Part shown: positions 1-6,681 of the stretch, one piece after another | Layout: every line of letters begins with the position of its first letter | How positions within the stretch are numbered: position 1 is the first letter of the stretch | Assembly (NCBI GenBank): GCA_026195755.1 | Contig: JAPHRL010000307.1 | Coordinates: 1 to 6,710 of the forward strand | Direction: 5' to 3' | Source of the DNA: Kangiella sp. | GTDB lineage: Bacteria > Pseudomonadota > Gammaproteobacteria > Enterobacterales > Kangiellaceae | Length of the DNA: 6,710 nucleotides | The notes under the pieces: generated by a model | Database searches by the model: none | Seen by the model: the letters and a program-made list of their open reading frames with translations, nothing else | Told to the model about the DNA's origin: nothing | Position numbers and translations under genes: made by a program

Positions 1-2058
1 CAGCGGCAATAGATCATCTTTAGCAACCAAGTCAGTAGCAGGATTAAAACCTTCAAGATTTGACAATAAAAAGCGCGAGGTATTACGCAAACGACGATAA
101 GTATCACCGGTGCGTTTTAAAATCTCATCGGAAACCGCCATCTCACCACGATAGTCCGCAGAAGACACCCACAGGCGCAACACGTCTGCACCAAGCTTGT
201 TGATAACATCATTCGGTGCCATCACATTGCCTTTGGATTTAGACATTTTCTCGCCTTTACCATCGACCACGAAGCCGTGCGTCAAACAGTGCTTGTAAGG
301 TGCATGACCATACATGCCAGTTGCAGTGAGTAGCGAAGACTGGAACCAGCCACGATGCTGATCCGAACCCTCTAAATACAAATCTGCTGGCTGACGCAAA
401 TAATCGCGTGCTTCAAGCACACAGTAGTGCGTCACGCCTGAGTCAAACCAGACGTCCAAAGTATCATCAATTTTTTCGTACTTGTCGGCATCTACAAACT
501 CAGAAGCATCTAAGTCGTACCACGCCTGAATACCTTTCTCTTCGATATAAAGCGAAACTTTTTCCATTAAGTCAGCTGAGTCTGGGTGCGGTTCTCCAGT
601 CTGTTTGTCAATGAACAAACACAAAGGTACGCCCCAGGTGCGCTGGCGTGAAATACACCAGTCAGGACGTGTGCCAACCATACTTTCGATGCGAGCTTCG
701 CCCCACTCCGGAACCCACTTCACTTTTTTGATTTCTTCCATGGCCTGCGCCTGCAAACCATTCTGGCTCATGGAAATAAACCATTGTGGAGTAGCACGAT
801 AAATTAATGGCGTTTTCGTACGCCAGCAATGCGGATAGCTATGACGTAGTTTGTCTTGATGCAACAGGCTACCTTTTTCTATCAGGTGGTCAACAACCGG
901 TTGATCAACTTTATAAACATGTTGACCGGCAAACACTGGCGTTTCATCGGAGAAAACACCATTAGCCATCACATAGTTCAACAAGCCAATGTCGTACTTT
1001 TTTCCCACCACAAAGTCATCAGGACCATGGTCAGGAGCAGTATGCACTAGACCAGTACCGGCATCAGTGGTGACGTGTTCACCGATAATAACGGGCACTT
1101 TTTTGTCGTAGAAAGGATGGTTAAGCTCCAGTTTTTCAAGCTTGGAGCCTTGAGTCGAAGCCAAAACTGAATAATGTTCAATTTCGGCTTCTTTCATCAC
1201 GCTCTCAACCAACTCATTGGCCAGAACAAAACGCTGTTTTTTACCTTGGCGTTCGACTTGAACTAGCACATACTCCAAATCTTCGTGGACAGTAACAGCC
1301 TGACTCGAAGGTAGTGTCCAAGGCGTTGTAGTCCAGATCACAACAGATACTTCACCTTCGCCCTGTTCGCCGGAGAAATCAAACGCCTGCAAAAATTTCT
1401 GTTCGTCGCTGACTGGATAATTCACATAAATAGAAAATGAGGTTTTATCCTGATACTCAACTTCAGCTTCAGCTAAAGATGAGCCACCAACCACACTCCA
1501 ATAAACGGGTTTTTCACCTTTAAACAGGTGCCCATTACGAACCAATTTAGATAAGGCTCGAACAATATTGGCTTCAAATTTAAAATCCATGGTCAAATAA
1601 GGATTATCCCACTCACCTAAGACACCAAGGCGAATGAAGTCAGCTTTTTGGCCATCAACTTGCTTAGCCGCATAGTCACGACATTTTTGACGAAACTCGG
1701 CATGCGATACTTTTGCGCCTGCCTTGCCGACTTTCTTCTCGACATTATTTTCAATCGGCAAACCATGACAGTCCCAGCCCGGAACATAAGGGCTGTCAAA
1801 ACCGCTCAAGGTTTTACTCTTAATGACGATATCTTTAAGGATTTTGTTAACAGAGTGACCAATGTGAATATTGCCATTCGCATACGGAGGACCATCGTGC
1901 AAAATAAATTGCTCACGGCCAGCACGCGCTTTACGAATTTCGCCGTAAAGATCGTTATTGCTCCATTCAGCCAACATTTTTGGCTCTCGCTGTGGCAAAT
2001 TCCCACGCATTTCAAAGCGTGTTTTCGGTAGATTTAATGTGTCTTTATAATCGCTCAT
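1..2058 (-). CDS. ileS: Isoleucyl-tRNA synthetase, N-terminal 686 residues (C-terminus beyond the left edge)
   Basis: This class I aminoacyl-tRNA synthetase joins isoleucine to tRNA-Ile in the cytosol, using ATP. The reading frame is open from the ATG at 2058 to base 1, giving 686 codons of a protein usually about 940 residues long. Its first residues (MSDYKDTLNLP) closely match the E. coli enzyme as I remember it. Visible hallmarks are the ATP-binding HIGH motif at residues 65-68, the editing-domain (CP1) stretch IWTTTPWTLP in the first half, the GTGLVHTAPDHGPDD editing signature, the DVWFDSG and LEGSDQHRGWF active-site segments, and KMSKS at residues 604-608. The missing part would hold most of the anticodon-binding domain and the C-terminal zinc region. 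A segment that reads WCVDCRS in E. coli is WSVVGGS here, so that cysteine pair is absent. The start is chosen by homology; a weak AGAG Shine-Dalgarno lies about 10 nt upstream. The gene follows ribF by 58 bp and is probably co-transcribed with it. Confidence 0.98.
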   Translation of the reverse strand, partial: MSDYKDTLNLPKTRFEMRGNLPQREPKMLAEWSNNDLYGEIRKARAGREQFILHDGPPYANGNIHIGHSVNKILKDIVIKSKTLSGFDSPYVPGWDCHGLPIENNVEKKVGKAGAKVSHAEFRQKCRDYAAKQVDGQKADFIRLGVLGEWDNPYLTMDFKFEANIVRALSKLVRNGHLFKGEKPVYWSVVGGSSLAEAEVEYQDKTSFSIYVNYPVSDEQKFLQAFDFSGEQGEGEVSVVIWTTTPWTLPSSQAVTVHEDLEYVLVQVERQGKKQRFVLANELVESVMKEAEIEHYSVLASTQGSKLEKLELNHPFYDKKVPVIIGEHVTTDAGTGLVHTAPDHGPDDFVVGKKYDIGLLNYVMANGVFSDETPVFAGQHVYKVDQPVVDHLIEKGSLLHQDKLRHSYPHCWRTKTPLIYRATPQWFISMSQNGLQAQAMEEIKKVKWVPEWGEARIESMVGTRPDWCISRQRTWGVPLCLFIDKQTGEPHPDSADLMEKVSLYIEEKGIQAWYDLDASEFVDADKYEKIDDTLDVWFDSGVTHYCVLEARDYLRQPADLYLEGSDQHRGWFQSSLLTATGMYGHAPYKHCLTHGFVVDGKGEKMSKSKGNVMAPNDVINKLGADVLRLWVSSADYRGEMAVSDEILKRTGDTYRRLRNTSRFLLSNLEGFNPATDLVAKDDLLPL

Positions 2059-2116
2059 TTAAGCTACTACTCTGTTTTATGTAATGTGAAATTAAATTAA
2101 TACTGTGTAAATCAGA
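2059..2116 (-). other. ribF-ileS spacer and ileS leader
   Basis: This 58-bp gap between the ribF stop codon and the ileS start has about 24% G+C, much lower than the flanking genes. I see no hairpin with a T-run in it, so nothing separates the two genes into different transcripts. A TTTACA box occurs on the minus strand, but no good -10 sits 16-18 bp from it, so I do not call a promoter. The simplest reading is an unstructured AT-rich leader inside a ribF-ileS operon. Confidence 0.5.
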
Positions 2117-3058
2117 TTAAAGCTGGTTGTTAAAAAGCGCTCTTGCTTTTTCAATATCTCGGTTAATTTGTTCAATTAACTCATCTTTACCATTGAACTT
2201 CTGTTCGTCACGAATTTTCGTGATTGGTTCAATGGTTAGGTGCTGTCCGTAAACATCACCCTCAAAATCTAATAAATGCACTTCTAAACGTTCTTCGCGT
2301 TCATTCAATGTCGGCTTCTTGCCAACGTTAGCAACACCATTCATTACCTTGCCGTCAACACCCAAGACCTTAACTGCGTAAACGCCCTGCAATGGGCTTT
2401 TGACTCGCTTTAAAGCAATGTTCGCAGTTGGAATACCAATGGTTCGTCCTTGTTTATCGCCATGCGCCACTCGCCCACGGAATCGATAAGGACGGCCTAG
2501 CAACTTTTCAGCTCGTGCAAAATCACTGTTCGCAATAGCCTGTCGCACTAAACTGCTGCTAATACGTACATCACCATCATCAATCTCTTGCACAACCGTC
2601 TGATTTGCTTCAACCGGGAAATGACCAGCTTGCTTCAATAATGCAAAGTCACCCTGTCGCTGATAGCCAAACTTAAAGTCATCGCCAATAAACAAGTGCT
2701 TAACCTGCAAGGTTTCTACTAACACGCGACGAATAAAGTCCGCAGCGCTGAGTTCAGCCAGCTCTAGATTAAAGCGCAAGCACAACACGTAATCCACACC
2801 CATGTCTTTCAATGCAAGCAGCTTATCGGTCAGCTTAAACAAACGCGCTGGTGCAGCATCGGGGCGGAAAAACTCTTGCGGGTGCGGCTCAAAAACAATC
2901 ACGACACTTGGCACTGATAGAGCTTTTGCCTTGACCGTCAATCGCTCGATGATCGCCTGATGGCCCAAGTGGACACCATCAAAGTTACCAATGGTCGCCA
3001 CGCTCCCCTGTGCAAACAGGCTTGAGGGACAACTGTATAAACCACGAAATAAGCGCAT
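2117..3058 (-). CDS. ribF: Bifunctional riboflavin kinase / FAD synthetase
   Basis: RibF phosphorylates riboflavin to FMN and then adenylylates FMN to FAD, in the cytosol. From the chosen ATG the protein has 313 residues, the same length as E. coli RibF as I recall it. The N-terminal FMN adenylyltransferase domain shows the nucleotide-binding GNFDGVHLGH at residues 24-33, FEPHP near 57-61, GDDFKFG at 125-131 and the ISSSLVR motif starting at 166. The C-terminal flavokinase domain shows GRTIGIPTAN at 204-213, GVANVGKKPT at 241-250 and EVHLLDF from 259. A TTG start 63 bases further upstream (3121) would add 21 residues. I rejected it because the added residues have no counterpart in the family, the TTG overlaps a perfect TATAAT, and the ATG at 3058 begins the family-typical MRLFRGL. 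A GGAG lies 12 nt before that ATG, a slightly long spacing. ileS follows directly; upstream genes are separated by a divergent lipoprotein gene. Confidence 0.96.
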   Translation of the reverse strand: MRLFRGLYSCPSSLFAQGSVATIGNFDGVHLGHQAIIERLTVKAKALSVPSVVIVFEPHPQEFFRPDAAPARLFKLTDKLLALKDMGVDYVLCLRFNLELAELSAADFIRRVLVETLQVKHLFIGDDFKFGYQRQGDFALLKQAGHFPVEANQTVVQEIDDGDVRISSSLVRQAIANSDFARAEKLLGRPYRFRGRVAHGDKQGRTIGIPTANIALKRVKSPLQGVYAVKVLGVDGKVMNGVANVGKKPTLNEREERLEVHLLDFEGDVYGQHLTIEPITKIRDEQKFNGKDELIEQINRDIEKARALFNNQL

Positions 3059-3120
3059 GAACGCAATGTTCTCCAGGCGATAGGCAATAATGGCAAATAC
3101 CGAGCCAATCAAAGCGGGCA

Positions 3121-3160
3121 ATTATAGCGGACTATGGGTCAGGAATTAACCACCTTTCAA
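3121..3160 (-). promoter_or_regulatory. Probable ribF(-ileS) promoter region
   Basis: Read on the minus strand, bases 3126 to 3121 spell TATAAT, a perfect sigma70 -10 box, which would place the transcript start near 3114 and give a leader of about 56 nt before the ribF ATG. The -35 at the ideal distance is weak (TTAATT, 3149 to 3144). An alternative pair is TTGAAA (3160 to 3155) with CATAGT (3136 to 3131), spacer 18. A promoter is needed here because the gene immediately upstream runs in the opposite direction. The boxes are seen directly; activity is inferred. Confidence 0.55.
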
Positions 3161-3161
3161 T

Positions 3162-3175
3162 AAATTAGCTAATTT
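3162..3175. promoter_or_regulatory. 14-bp perfect palindrome in the divergent ribF / lipoprotein intergenic region
   Basis: The sequence AAATTAGCTAATTT is its own reverse complement over all 14 bases. It lies just upstream of the putative ribF -35 elements and about 80 bp before the lipoprotein start codon. That position suits an operator for a dimeric regulator acting on either divergent gene. The region is AT-rich, so chance is possible, and no regulator is identified. Confidence 0.3.
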
Positions 3176-3253
3176 TCATGGGAATTGAATCCAGCCCGAG
3201 AAACTGCCAAGATATGAGTATCCCATAAAATGATACAACAACTCGGTAACCTC

Positions 3254-3832
3254 ATGAAAAATCAACTAAAAATCACCAGTATGATGGCATCAGGACTCTT
3301 GCTGACCAGCTGTGCCTGCTTTTTCTCTCCAGATTATGACTTAACCGATGAAGAACTTGCCTTCTTTGATAACCTTGCCCGCATGTGTGGCAGCCAGTTT
3401 GTTGGTGAGTCAACTTATCCTGATGACCCCAACCATGACTTTGCTGGCAAAAAATTGGTTGCCACCATTGATGGATGTGGTCCACGATACGTGTCCATCC
3501 CATTCCACGTAGGCGAAGACAAATCCAGAACCTGGCTCATCTACAAAACTGACAATGGCTTAAGGCTGCGTCACGACCATCGTCATGAAGATGGCACGCC
3601 TGATGAACAAACCCTTTATGGCGGCTATTCCGCGCCTTATAAAGGCGAGCAACCGACTCAATACAAACAGTTTTTCCACGCCGATGACTATACCTTTGAG
3701 ATGATTCCAGAAGCGAAAAGTAACGTCTGGATGCTGGAATACAACCCAGACACTCAGGAAATGACCTATTATTTAGAGCGTCATCAAGAACCACGATATA
3801 AAGCCGTGTTAAAGCTGGTTGAAGAAAAGTAG
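3254..3832 (+). CDS. Putative outer-membrane lipoprotein of unknown function
   Basis: The product is a predicted 192-residue secreted lipoprotein with no function I can name. Its N-terminus has basic residues (MKNQLK), a hydrophobic stretch and the lipobox LTSC, with C20 as the predicted lipidated cysteine. Residue +2 is alanine, which by the Lol sorting rule favours the outer membrane. The mature part is hydrophilic and acidic, with C45 and C75 as a possible disulfide pair and a histidine-rich HDHRHEDG at residues 107-114 followed shortly by YGG at 122-124. The arrangement resembles uncharacterised proteobacterial proteins I have a vague memory of, but I cannot name the family. I chose the ATG at 3254 because it gives a standard 20-residue signal peptide. 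An in-frame ATG at 3230 would add eight residues; neither start has a strong Shine-Dalgarno. G+C resembles the housekeeping genes. The gene is divergent from ribF and convergent with the next gene. Confidence 0.85.
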   Translation: MKNQLKITSMMASGLLLTSCACFFSPDYDLTDEELAFFDNLARMCGSQFVGESTYPDDPNHDFAGKKLVATIDGCGPRYVSIPFHVGEDKSRTWLIYKTDNGLRLRHDHRHEDGTPDEQTLYGGYSAPYKGEQPTQYKQFFHADDYTFEMIPEAKSNVWMLEYNPDTQEMTYYLERHQEPRYKAVLKLVEEK

Positions 3833-3856
3833 TCTGAAAATGTTAGCAGCATAGAT

Positions 3857-3883
3857 ATAAGGGAGCGCTTGCTCCCTTTTTAT
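3857..3883. terminator. Strong hairpin terminator between convergent genes
   Basis: GGGAGC (3861-3866) and GCTCCC (3871-3876) form a perfect six-pair GC-rich stem around a GCTT loop. Flanking AA and TT extend it, and TTTTT (3877-3881) follows. This is a classic Rho-independent terminator for the plus-strand lipoprotein gene, 28 bases after its stop codon. On the minus strand the same stem is followed by the weaker TTATAT, so it may also stop transcription from the AT-rich gene, whose stop codon is at 3884-3886. It would help insulate ribF from murJ read-through. Confidence 0.85.
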
Positions 3884-4618
3884 TTAATCCCTTGCTGGGC
3901 TTAACTTGGTAAATTCTCTATTTTCATTAAGAAAGCACTCAATGTCATTAAGCCGACAAAACTCCTCAAAATCATCAATATCAAACTCATCATTTGCAAG
4001 GTCTTGAACCAGTCCTGCAAACCACAATTCAAATTTTGATGGGGCCTTATCATCACCCTCTTTCATTAGTAGCTTATGAGTACCCTCTAATCTTATTTCT
4101 TGCTCAACCAAGAGTTGCGAGTTATCCAATACTGACTTGTAGACTACTCTCTTTACTTTGCCAGAGTTATCAATTTTCCAAATAGAACTCAGACGATCGT
4201 CTTCAATCAACACTTCGATATCCGGGCCTTGATAATTAAGGTCTTTCCAAAAATAAAATGTGGATGTCAATAAAACCTCAAATTTGTCAAAAAGATCTTC
4301 TACATTTTTATCTGCTGGGGATCTCAGTAATAAATACAATTGCTTATAATTACATGGATTTCCCTCAAATAAGAGACTTAGCTCTTGTTTTGTTATATAT
4401 CTACAGAAATAAGCATCCTCACTTAGATTGAGTACAAAAGTATATTCCCCTTTTGTGCCCATAGAAATTATTTTACTCTCAGGTAAAGTCATAATCGCTT
4501 TGGGTGTTCTATTGGGTATATAAATAGGACCAAAAGAAAAATCATGCTTTACAAATTTTGGCTCTGCCATTGCGGAGCAAGAAATTAAAAGAATCGATAT
4601 ACTTAATAGATATTTCAT
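3884..4618 (-). CDS. AT-rich exported protein of unknown function, translationally coupled to murJ
   Basis: This predicted 244-residue protein matches no family I recognise. The N-terminus is a short signal peptide (MKYLLSISILLIS...). AMA followed by E19 fits signal peptidase I and a periplasmic product. LISC ending at C14 also fits a lipobox, though that signal would be very short, so the location within the envelope is uncertain. No later transmembrane segment is evident. The mature part is mixed in charge with C72, C89, C221 and C228, and has an acidic tract near residues 211-219 (EFDIDDFEE). The ATG overlaps the murJ TAA as TAATG, and an AGGA (4629 to 4626) seven bases upstream, inside the end of murJ, is a good ribosome site. 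Both suggest coupling to murJ. Sampled lines have about 27-38% G+C against 45-52% in neighbouring genes, which points to recent acquisition. A role near peptidoglycan synthesis is only a guess from position. Confidence 0.82.
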   Translation of the reverse strand: MKYLLSISILLISCSAMAEPKFVKHDFSFGPIYIPNRTPKAIMTLPESKIISMGTKGEYTFVLNLSEDAYFCRYITKQELSLLFEGNPCNYKQLYLLLRSPADKNVEDLFDKFEVLLTSTFYFWKDLNYQGPDIEVLIEDDRLSSIWKIDNSGKVKRVVYKSVLDNSQLLVEQEIRLEGTHKLLMKEGDDKAPSKFELWFAGLVQDLANDEFDIDDFEEFCRLNDIECFLNENREFTKLSPARD

Positions 4619-6150
4619 TAGCCTATCCTAAAATCCTTGCGCCTTAACCCTAAGATGACTAACAGAACCGCGTAGGACACTATAGTTGCAGTAATAATGA
4701 AACTGATCATGCCGATGGCTTCCATTCGTGACCAGGCCTGCCACTGCTCAACGCTAAAGTCTGTATACCAAAGCCCGAGCAACAATAAACCACTGGCCAG
4801 AACCAGCTTACCAATCCATAGCTTACTTTCTCTAGAGAGTTTCAAGTGATTGCCTTTACTTAAGAAGTGATACAACAAGATGGCGTTGACGAAAGCTGAA
4901 ACACTGGTTGCTGCAGCCAAGCCCACATGGCCAAAAGGTTTAAATAAGGCTAGATTCAAGACAATATTAGTGACCACTGCAACAACGGCAATTTTGACAG
5001 GGGTTTTAGTATCCTGACGTGAATAGAAACCGGTTAAAAAAACTTTAACCATCATAAAGGCTATCAACCCCGAAGAATAAGCCTGTAAACTCTGGCCAGC
5101 TTTAAAAGAGTCGTATTCTGTAAAAGCACCGTGCTGGAATACGGTAATCATGATCGGTTCAGCCAGCCAGAACAGACCAATAGCAGCTGGAATGCCAATC
5201 ATAAGCACCATCCGCAAACCCCAGTCCAAAGTCCCTGAATAATGCTCCATATCCTTCTTCGAGAAGAACTTGGATAAGGTTGGCAATAGCACTGTCGCAA
5301 TGGCAATTCCGAAAATACCCAAAGGAAACTCCAGTAAACGATCAGAGTAATACAACCAGGAAATACTGCCTTCAACCAACAGTGAAGCAATCTGGGTATC
5401 AATTAGCAGGTTTATTTGACTGACCGAGGCACCAAAAATAACAGGAATCATAAGCTTGATAATTCGCTGTACCGCAGTGTCTTTCCAGGCCCATTGTGGT
5501 TTAGGCAAATAACCCGCTTTCCACAAAAATGGAAAATGCAAAAACAACTGCAGAGCGCCAGCGATAAATATTGCCCAGGCCAGAGCAACCGTTGGCTCTT
5601 CCATGGTCGGGGCATAGACTATCGCAGCTGCAATAATGGAGAGGTTGAGTAGAATCGGTGCAAAAGCAGGTACGGCGAACTTATTCAGCGTGTTTAGCAC
5701 CGAACTATACATGGCCACTAACGAGATAAAGAAGATATAAGGGAACGTAATCTTCAACAAGTCACTGGCCAGGTTAAACTTTTCCGGTTCATCCAGAAAA
5801 CCGATACCGAAGATAGCGATAACACCTTGTGAACCCAGCACACCAACAATGGTAACTATGGCCAAGACACCACCTAAGGTACCCGAGACCTTGCTTAATA
5901 GCTGCACCGTTTCTTTTTGGCTTCGGTTGGAATAATACTCGGAAAAGACTGGTACAAAGGCGGTAGCAAAAGCGCCCTCACCAAACAACCGGCGTAAAAA
6001 GTTGGGGATTTTTTGCGCCACCAGGAAAACATCCGCCTGGAATGAAGCGCCTAAAAGGTTTGCCAGAACCACATCACGCACTAAACCCATAACGCGCGAA
6101 ATCATGGTCCAAAAACTAACGATGGTACTTGATTTTAGTAAGCCGCCCAT
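4618..6150 (-). CDS. murJ: Lipid II flippase MurJ (MviN family)
   Basis: MurJ is an inner-membrane flippase of the MOP superfamily that moves lipid II from the cytoplasmic to the periplasmic face for peptidoglycan synthesis. The protein has 510 residues, matching the roughly 511 of E. coli MurJ, and is hydrophobic throughout, consistent with 14 membrane helices. Residues that line the cavity in studied homologues are conserved: R19 and R25 in the SRVMGLVRD segment, D40, R53 and R54 in NFLRRLFGEGAF, and R271 in YYSDRLLEFP. The GFYSRQDTKTPVKI segment at residues 374-387 is also typical. An AGGGGA (6160 to 6155) four bases before the ATG is a strong Shine-Dalgarno and fixes the start. The stop codon shares its last base with the ATG of the following AT-rich gene. 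Upstream, rpsT is divergent. The protein is complete with no frame break. Confidence 0.97.
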   Translation of the reverse strand: MGGLLKSSTIVSFWTMISRVMGLVRDVVLANLLGASFQADVFLVAQKIPNFLRRLFGEGAFATAFVPVFSEYYSNRSQKETVQLLSKVSGTLGGVLAIVTIVGVLGSQGVIAIFGIGFLDEPEKFNLASDLLKITFPYIFFISLVAMYSSVLNTLNKFAVPAFAPILLNLSIIAAAIVYAPTMEEPTVALAWAIFIAGALQLFLHFPFLWKAGYLPKPQWAWKDTAVQRIIKLMIPVIFGASVSQINLLIDTQIASLLVEGSISWLYYSDRLLEFPLGIFGIAIATVLLPTLSKFFSKKDMEHYSGTLDWGLRMVLMIGIPAAIGLFWLAEPIMITVFQHGAFTEYDSFKAGQSLQAYSSGLIAFMMVKVFLTGFYSRQDTKTPVKIAVVAVVTNIVLNLALFKPFGHVGLAAATSVSAFVNAILLYHFLSKGNHLKLSRESKLWIGKLVLASGLLLLGLWYTDFSVEQWQAWSRMEAIGMISFIITATIVSYAVLLVILGLRRKDFRIG

Positions 6151-6278
6151 CGATTCCCCTAATCTGTTGTTTGTTGTAGAAATTGGCGCAAGTTTAAGTG
6201 ATAATTAGACCTGCGACCAGACAATCGCTTTAAAAGCCTCCAAATTGCCAGAATTCTGCCGTTTTTGGTGGTTTTTAC
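6151..6278. other. murJ leader and upstream part of the murJ / rpsT divergent region
   Basis: No gene is visible here. The murJ ribosome site is at 6155-6160. A minus-strand murJ promoter must lie in this stretch, but I see only weak candidates: TCTAAT (6209 to 6204) as -10 with a TTTAAA about 19 bp upstream. A 10-bp palindrome CAGAATTCTG lies at 6249-6258, of uncertain meaning. Confidence 0.4.
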
Positions 6279-6307
6279 TTGATAAGGACGTGCAAAGACG
6301 GTATATT
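6279..6307 (+). promoter_or_regulatory. rpsT sigma70-type promoter with GC-rich discriminator
   Basis: TTGATA (6279-6284) and TATATT (6302-6307) are separated by exactly 17 bp, each differing little from the sigma70 consensus. Transcription would begin near 6314, giving a leader of about 42 nt. The bases just after the -10 are TCGCGACC, a GC-rich discriminator of the kind found at growth-rate and ppGpp controlled promoters of ribosomal genes. The boxes are read directly; stringent control is inferred from known examples. Confidence 0.8.
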
Positions 6308-6344
6308 TCGCGACCTTAAATTTTGAATTAACTATTACGTTGTT

Positions 6345-6358
6345 AGGAGTTCACCTTG
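6345..6358 (+). promoter_or_regulatory. rpsT ribosome-binding site and TTG initiation codon
   Basis: AGGAG at 6345-6349 sits six bases before the TTG at 6356-6358. The following codons give ANIKSAKKRA, the conserved S20 N-terminus, and no in-frame ATG precedes it in the leader. In E. coli the same gene also starts with UUG, and that poor start codon is part of translational autoregulation by free S20. The match suggests the same control here. Confidence 0.85.
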
Positions 6359-6616
6359 GCTAACATTAAATCTGCCAAAAAACGTGCTCGTCAAGCTGAA
6401 GCTCGTCGCCAGCACAACGCTAGCCGCCGCTCTATGTTGCGCAGCTACATTAAAAAAGTTGTTTATGCTATTGATGCAGGCAACAAAACTGACGCGCAAG
6501 CTGCTTTCGAGCGTGCTATCCCTGTGATTGATAAAGCCGCCAACAAAGGCATTATCCACAAAAATAAAGCTGCTCGTCATAAGAGCCGCCTTACCGCACG
6601 TATCCAGGCTCTATAA
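6356..6616 (+). CDS. rpsT: 30S ribosomal protein S20
   Basis: S20 is a small, basic, helical protein that binds 16S rRNA early in 30S subunit assembly. The product has 86 residues (E. coli has 87) and is complete. Recognisable segments are the lysine- and arginine-rich N-terminus ANIKSAKKRARQAE, the near-invariant HNASRRS at residues 20-26, and KGIIHKNKAARHKSRL towards the C-terminus, which is the family signature. The start is TTG, supported by a well-spaced AGGAG. The gene is alone on the plus strand here, divergent from murJ, the usual arrangement in related gammaproteobacteria. It has its own promoter and no obvious partner downstream inside the window. Confidence 0.98.
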   Translation: MANIKSAKKRARQAEARRQHNASRRSMLRSYIKKVVYAIDAGNKTDAQAAFERAIPVIDKAANKGIIHKNKAARHKSRLTARIQAL

Positions 6617-6625
6617 TTGCCCGGG

Positions 6626-6681
6626 TCTTGCTAGAACTGGTTATTTAAGTTAATACGACAACCAGTAGCTAGACAGTAAGA
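6626..6681 (+). other. Imperfect stem-loop downstream of rpsT
   Basis: CTAG-A-ACTGGTT (6631-6642) can pair with AACCAGT-AG-CTAG (6660-6672). This gives 11 base pairs with a small 1-by-2 internal loop and a 17-base loop, and TCTT/AAGA could add four more outside. No T-run follows, so it is not a standard intrinsic terminator. It begins 10 bases after the rpsT stop codon and could protect the 3' end or act with Rho. The rest of the tail to 6710 holds no gene I can support. Confidence 0.35.

Noticed and set aside
1648..2031. Plus-strand 127-codon open frame opposite ileS
   Set aside because: It lies entirely antisense to the conserved N-terminal part of IleRS, including the HIGH motif, and shows no recognisable domain. 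It is a shadow frame.
3059..3253. Possible FMN riboswitch upstream of ribF
   Set aside because: No conserved FMN-aptamer helices or junction motifs are visible, and the leader from the likely promoter is only about 56 nt, too short for that aptamer.
3273..3794. Minus-strand open frames opposite the lipoprotein gene
   Set aside because: The plus-strand frame has a signal peptide, lipobox and terminator, while the opposing frames have low-complexity, unconvincing products.
6249..6258. CAGAATTCTG palindrome in the murJ / rpsT region
   Set aside because: Only ten bases, in AT-rich intergenic DNA and not aligned with a clear promoter element, so it is too weak to call an operator.
6335..6580. 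Minus-strand 81-codon open frame opposite rpsT
   Set aside because: It is antisense to the near-invariant S20 coding sequence and has no supporting signal.
6651..6659. TAATACGAC, the first nine bases of the T7 promoter
   Set aside because: The match stops after nine bases; the following CTCACTATAG is absent. Chance, within the loop of a stem-loop.
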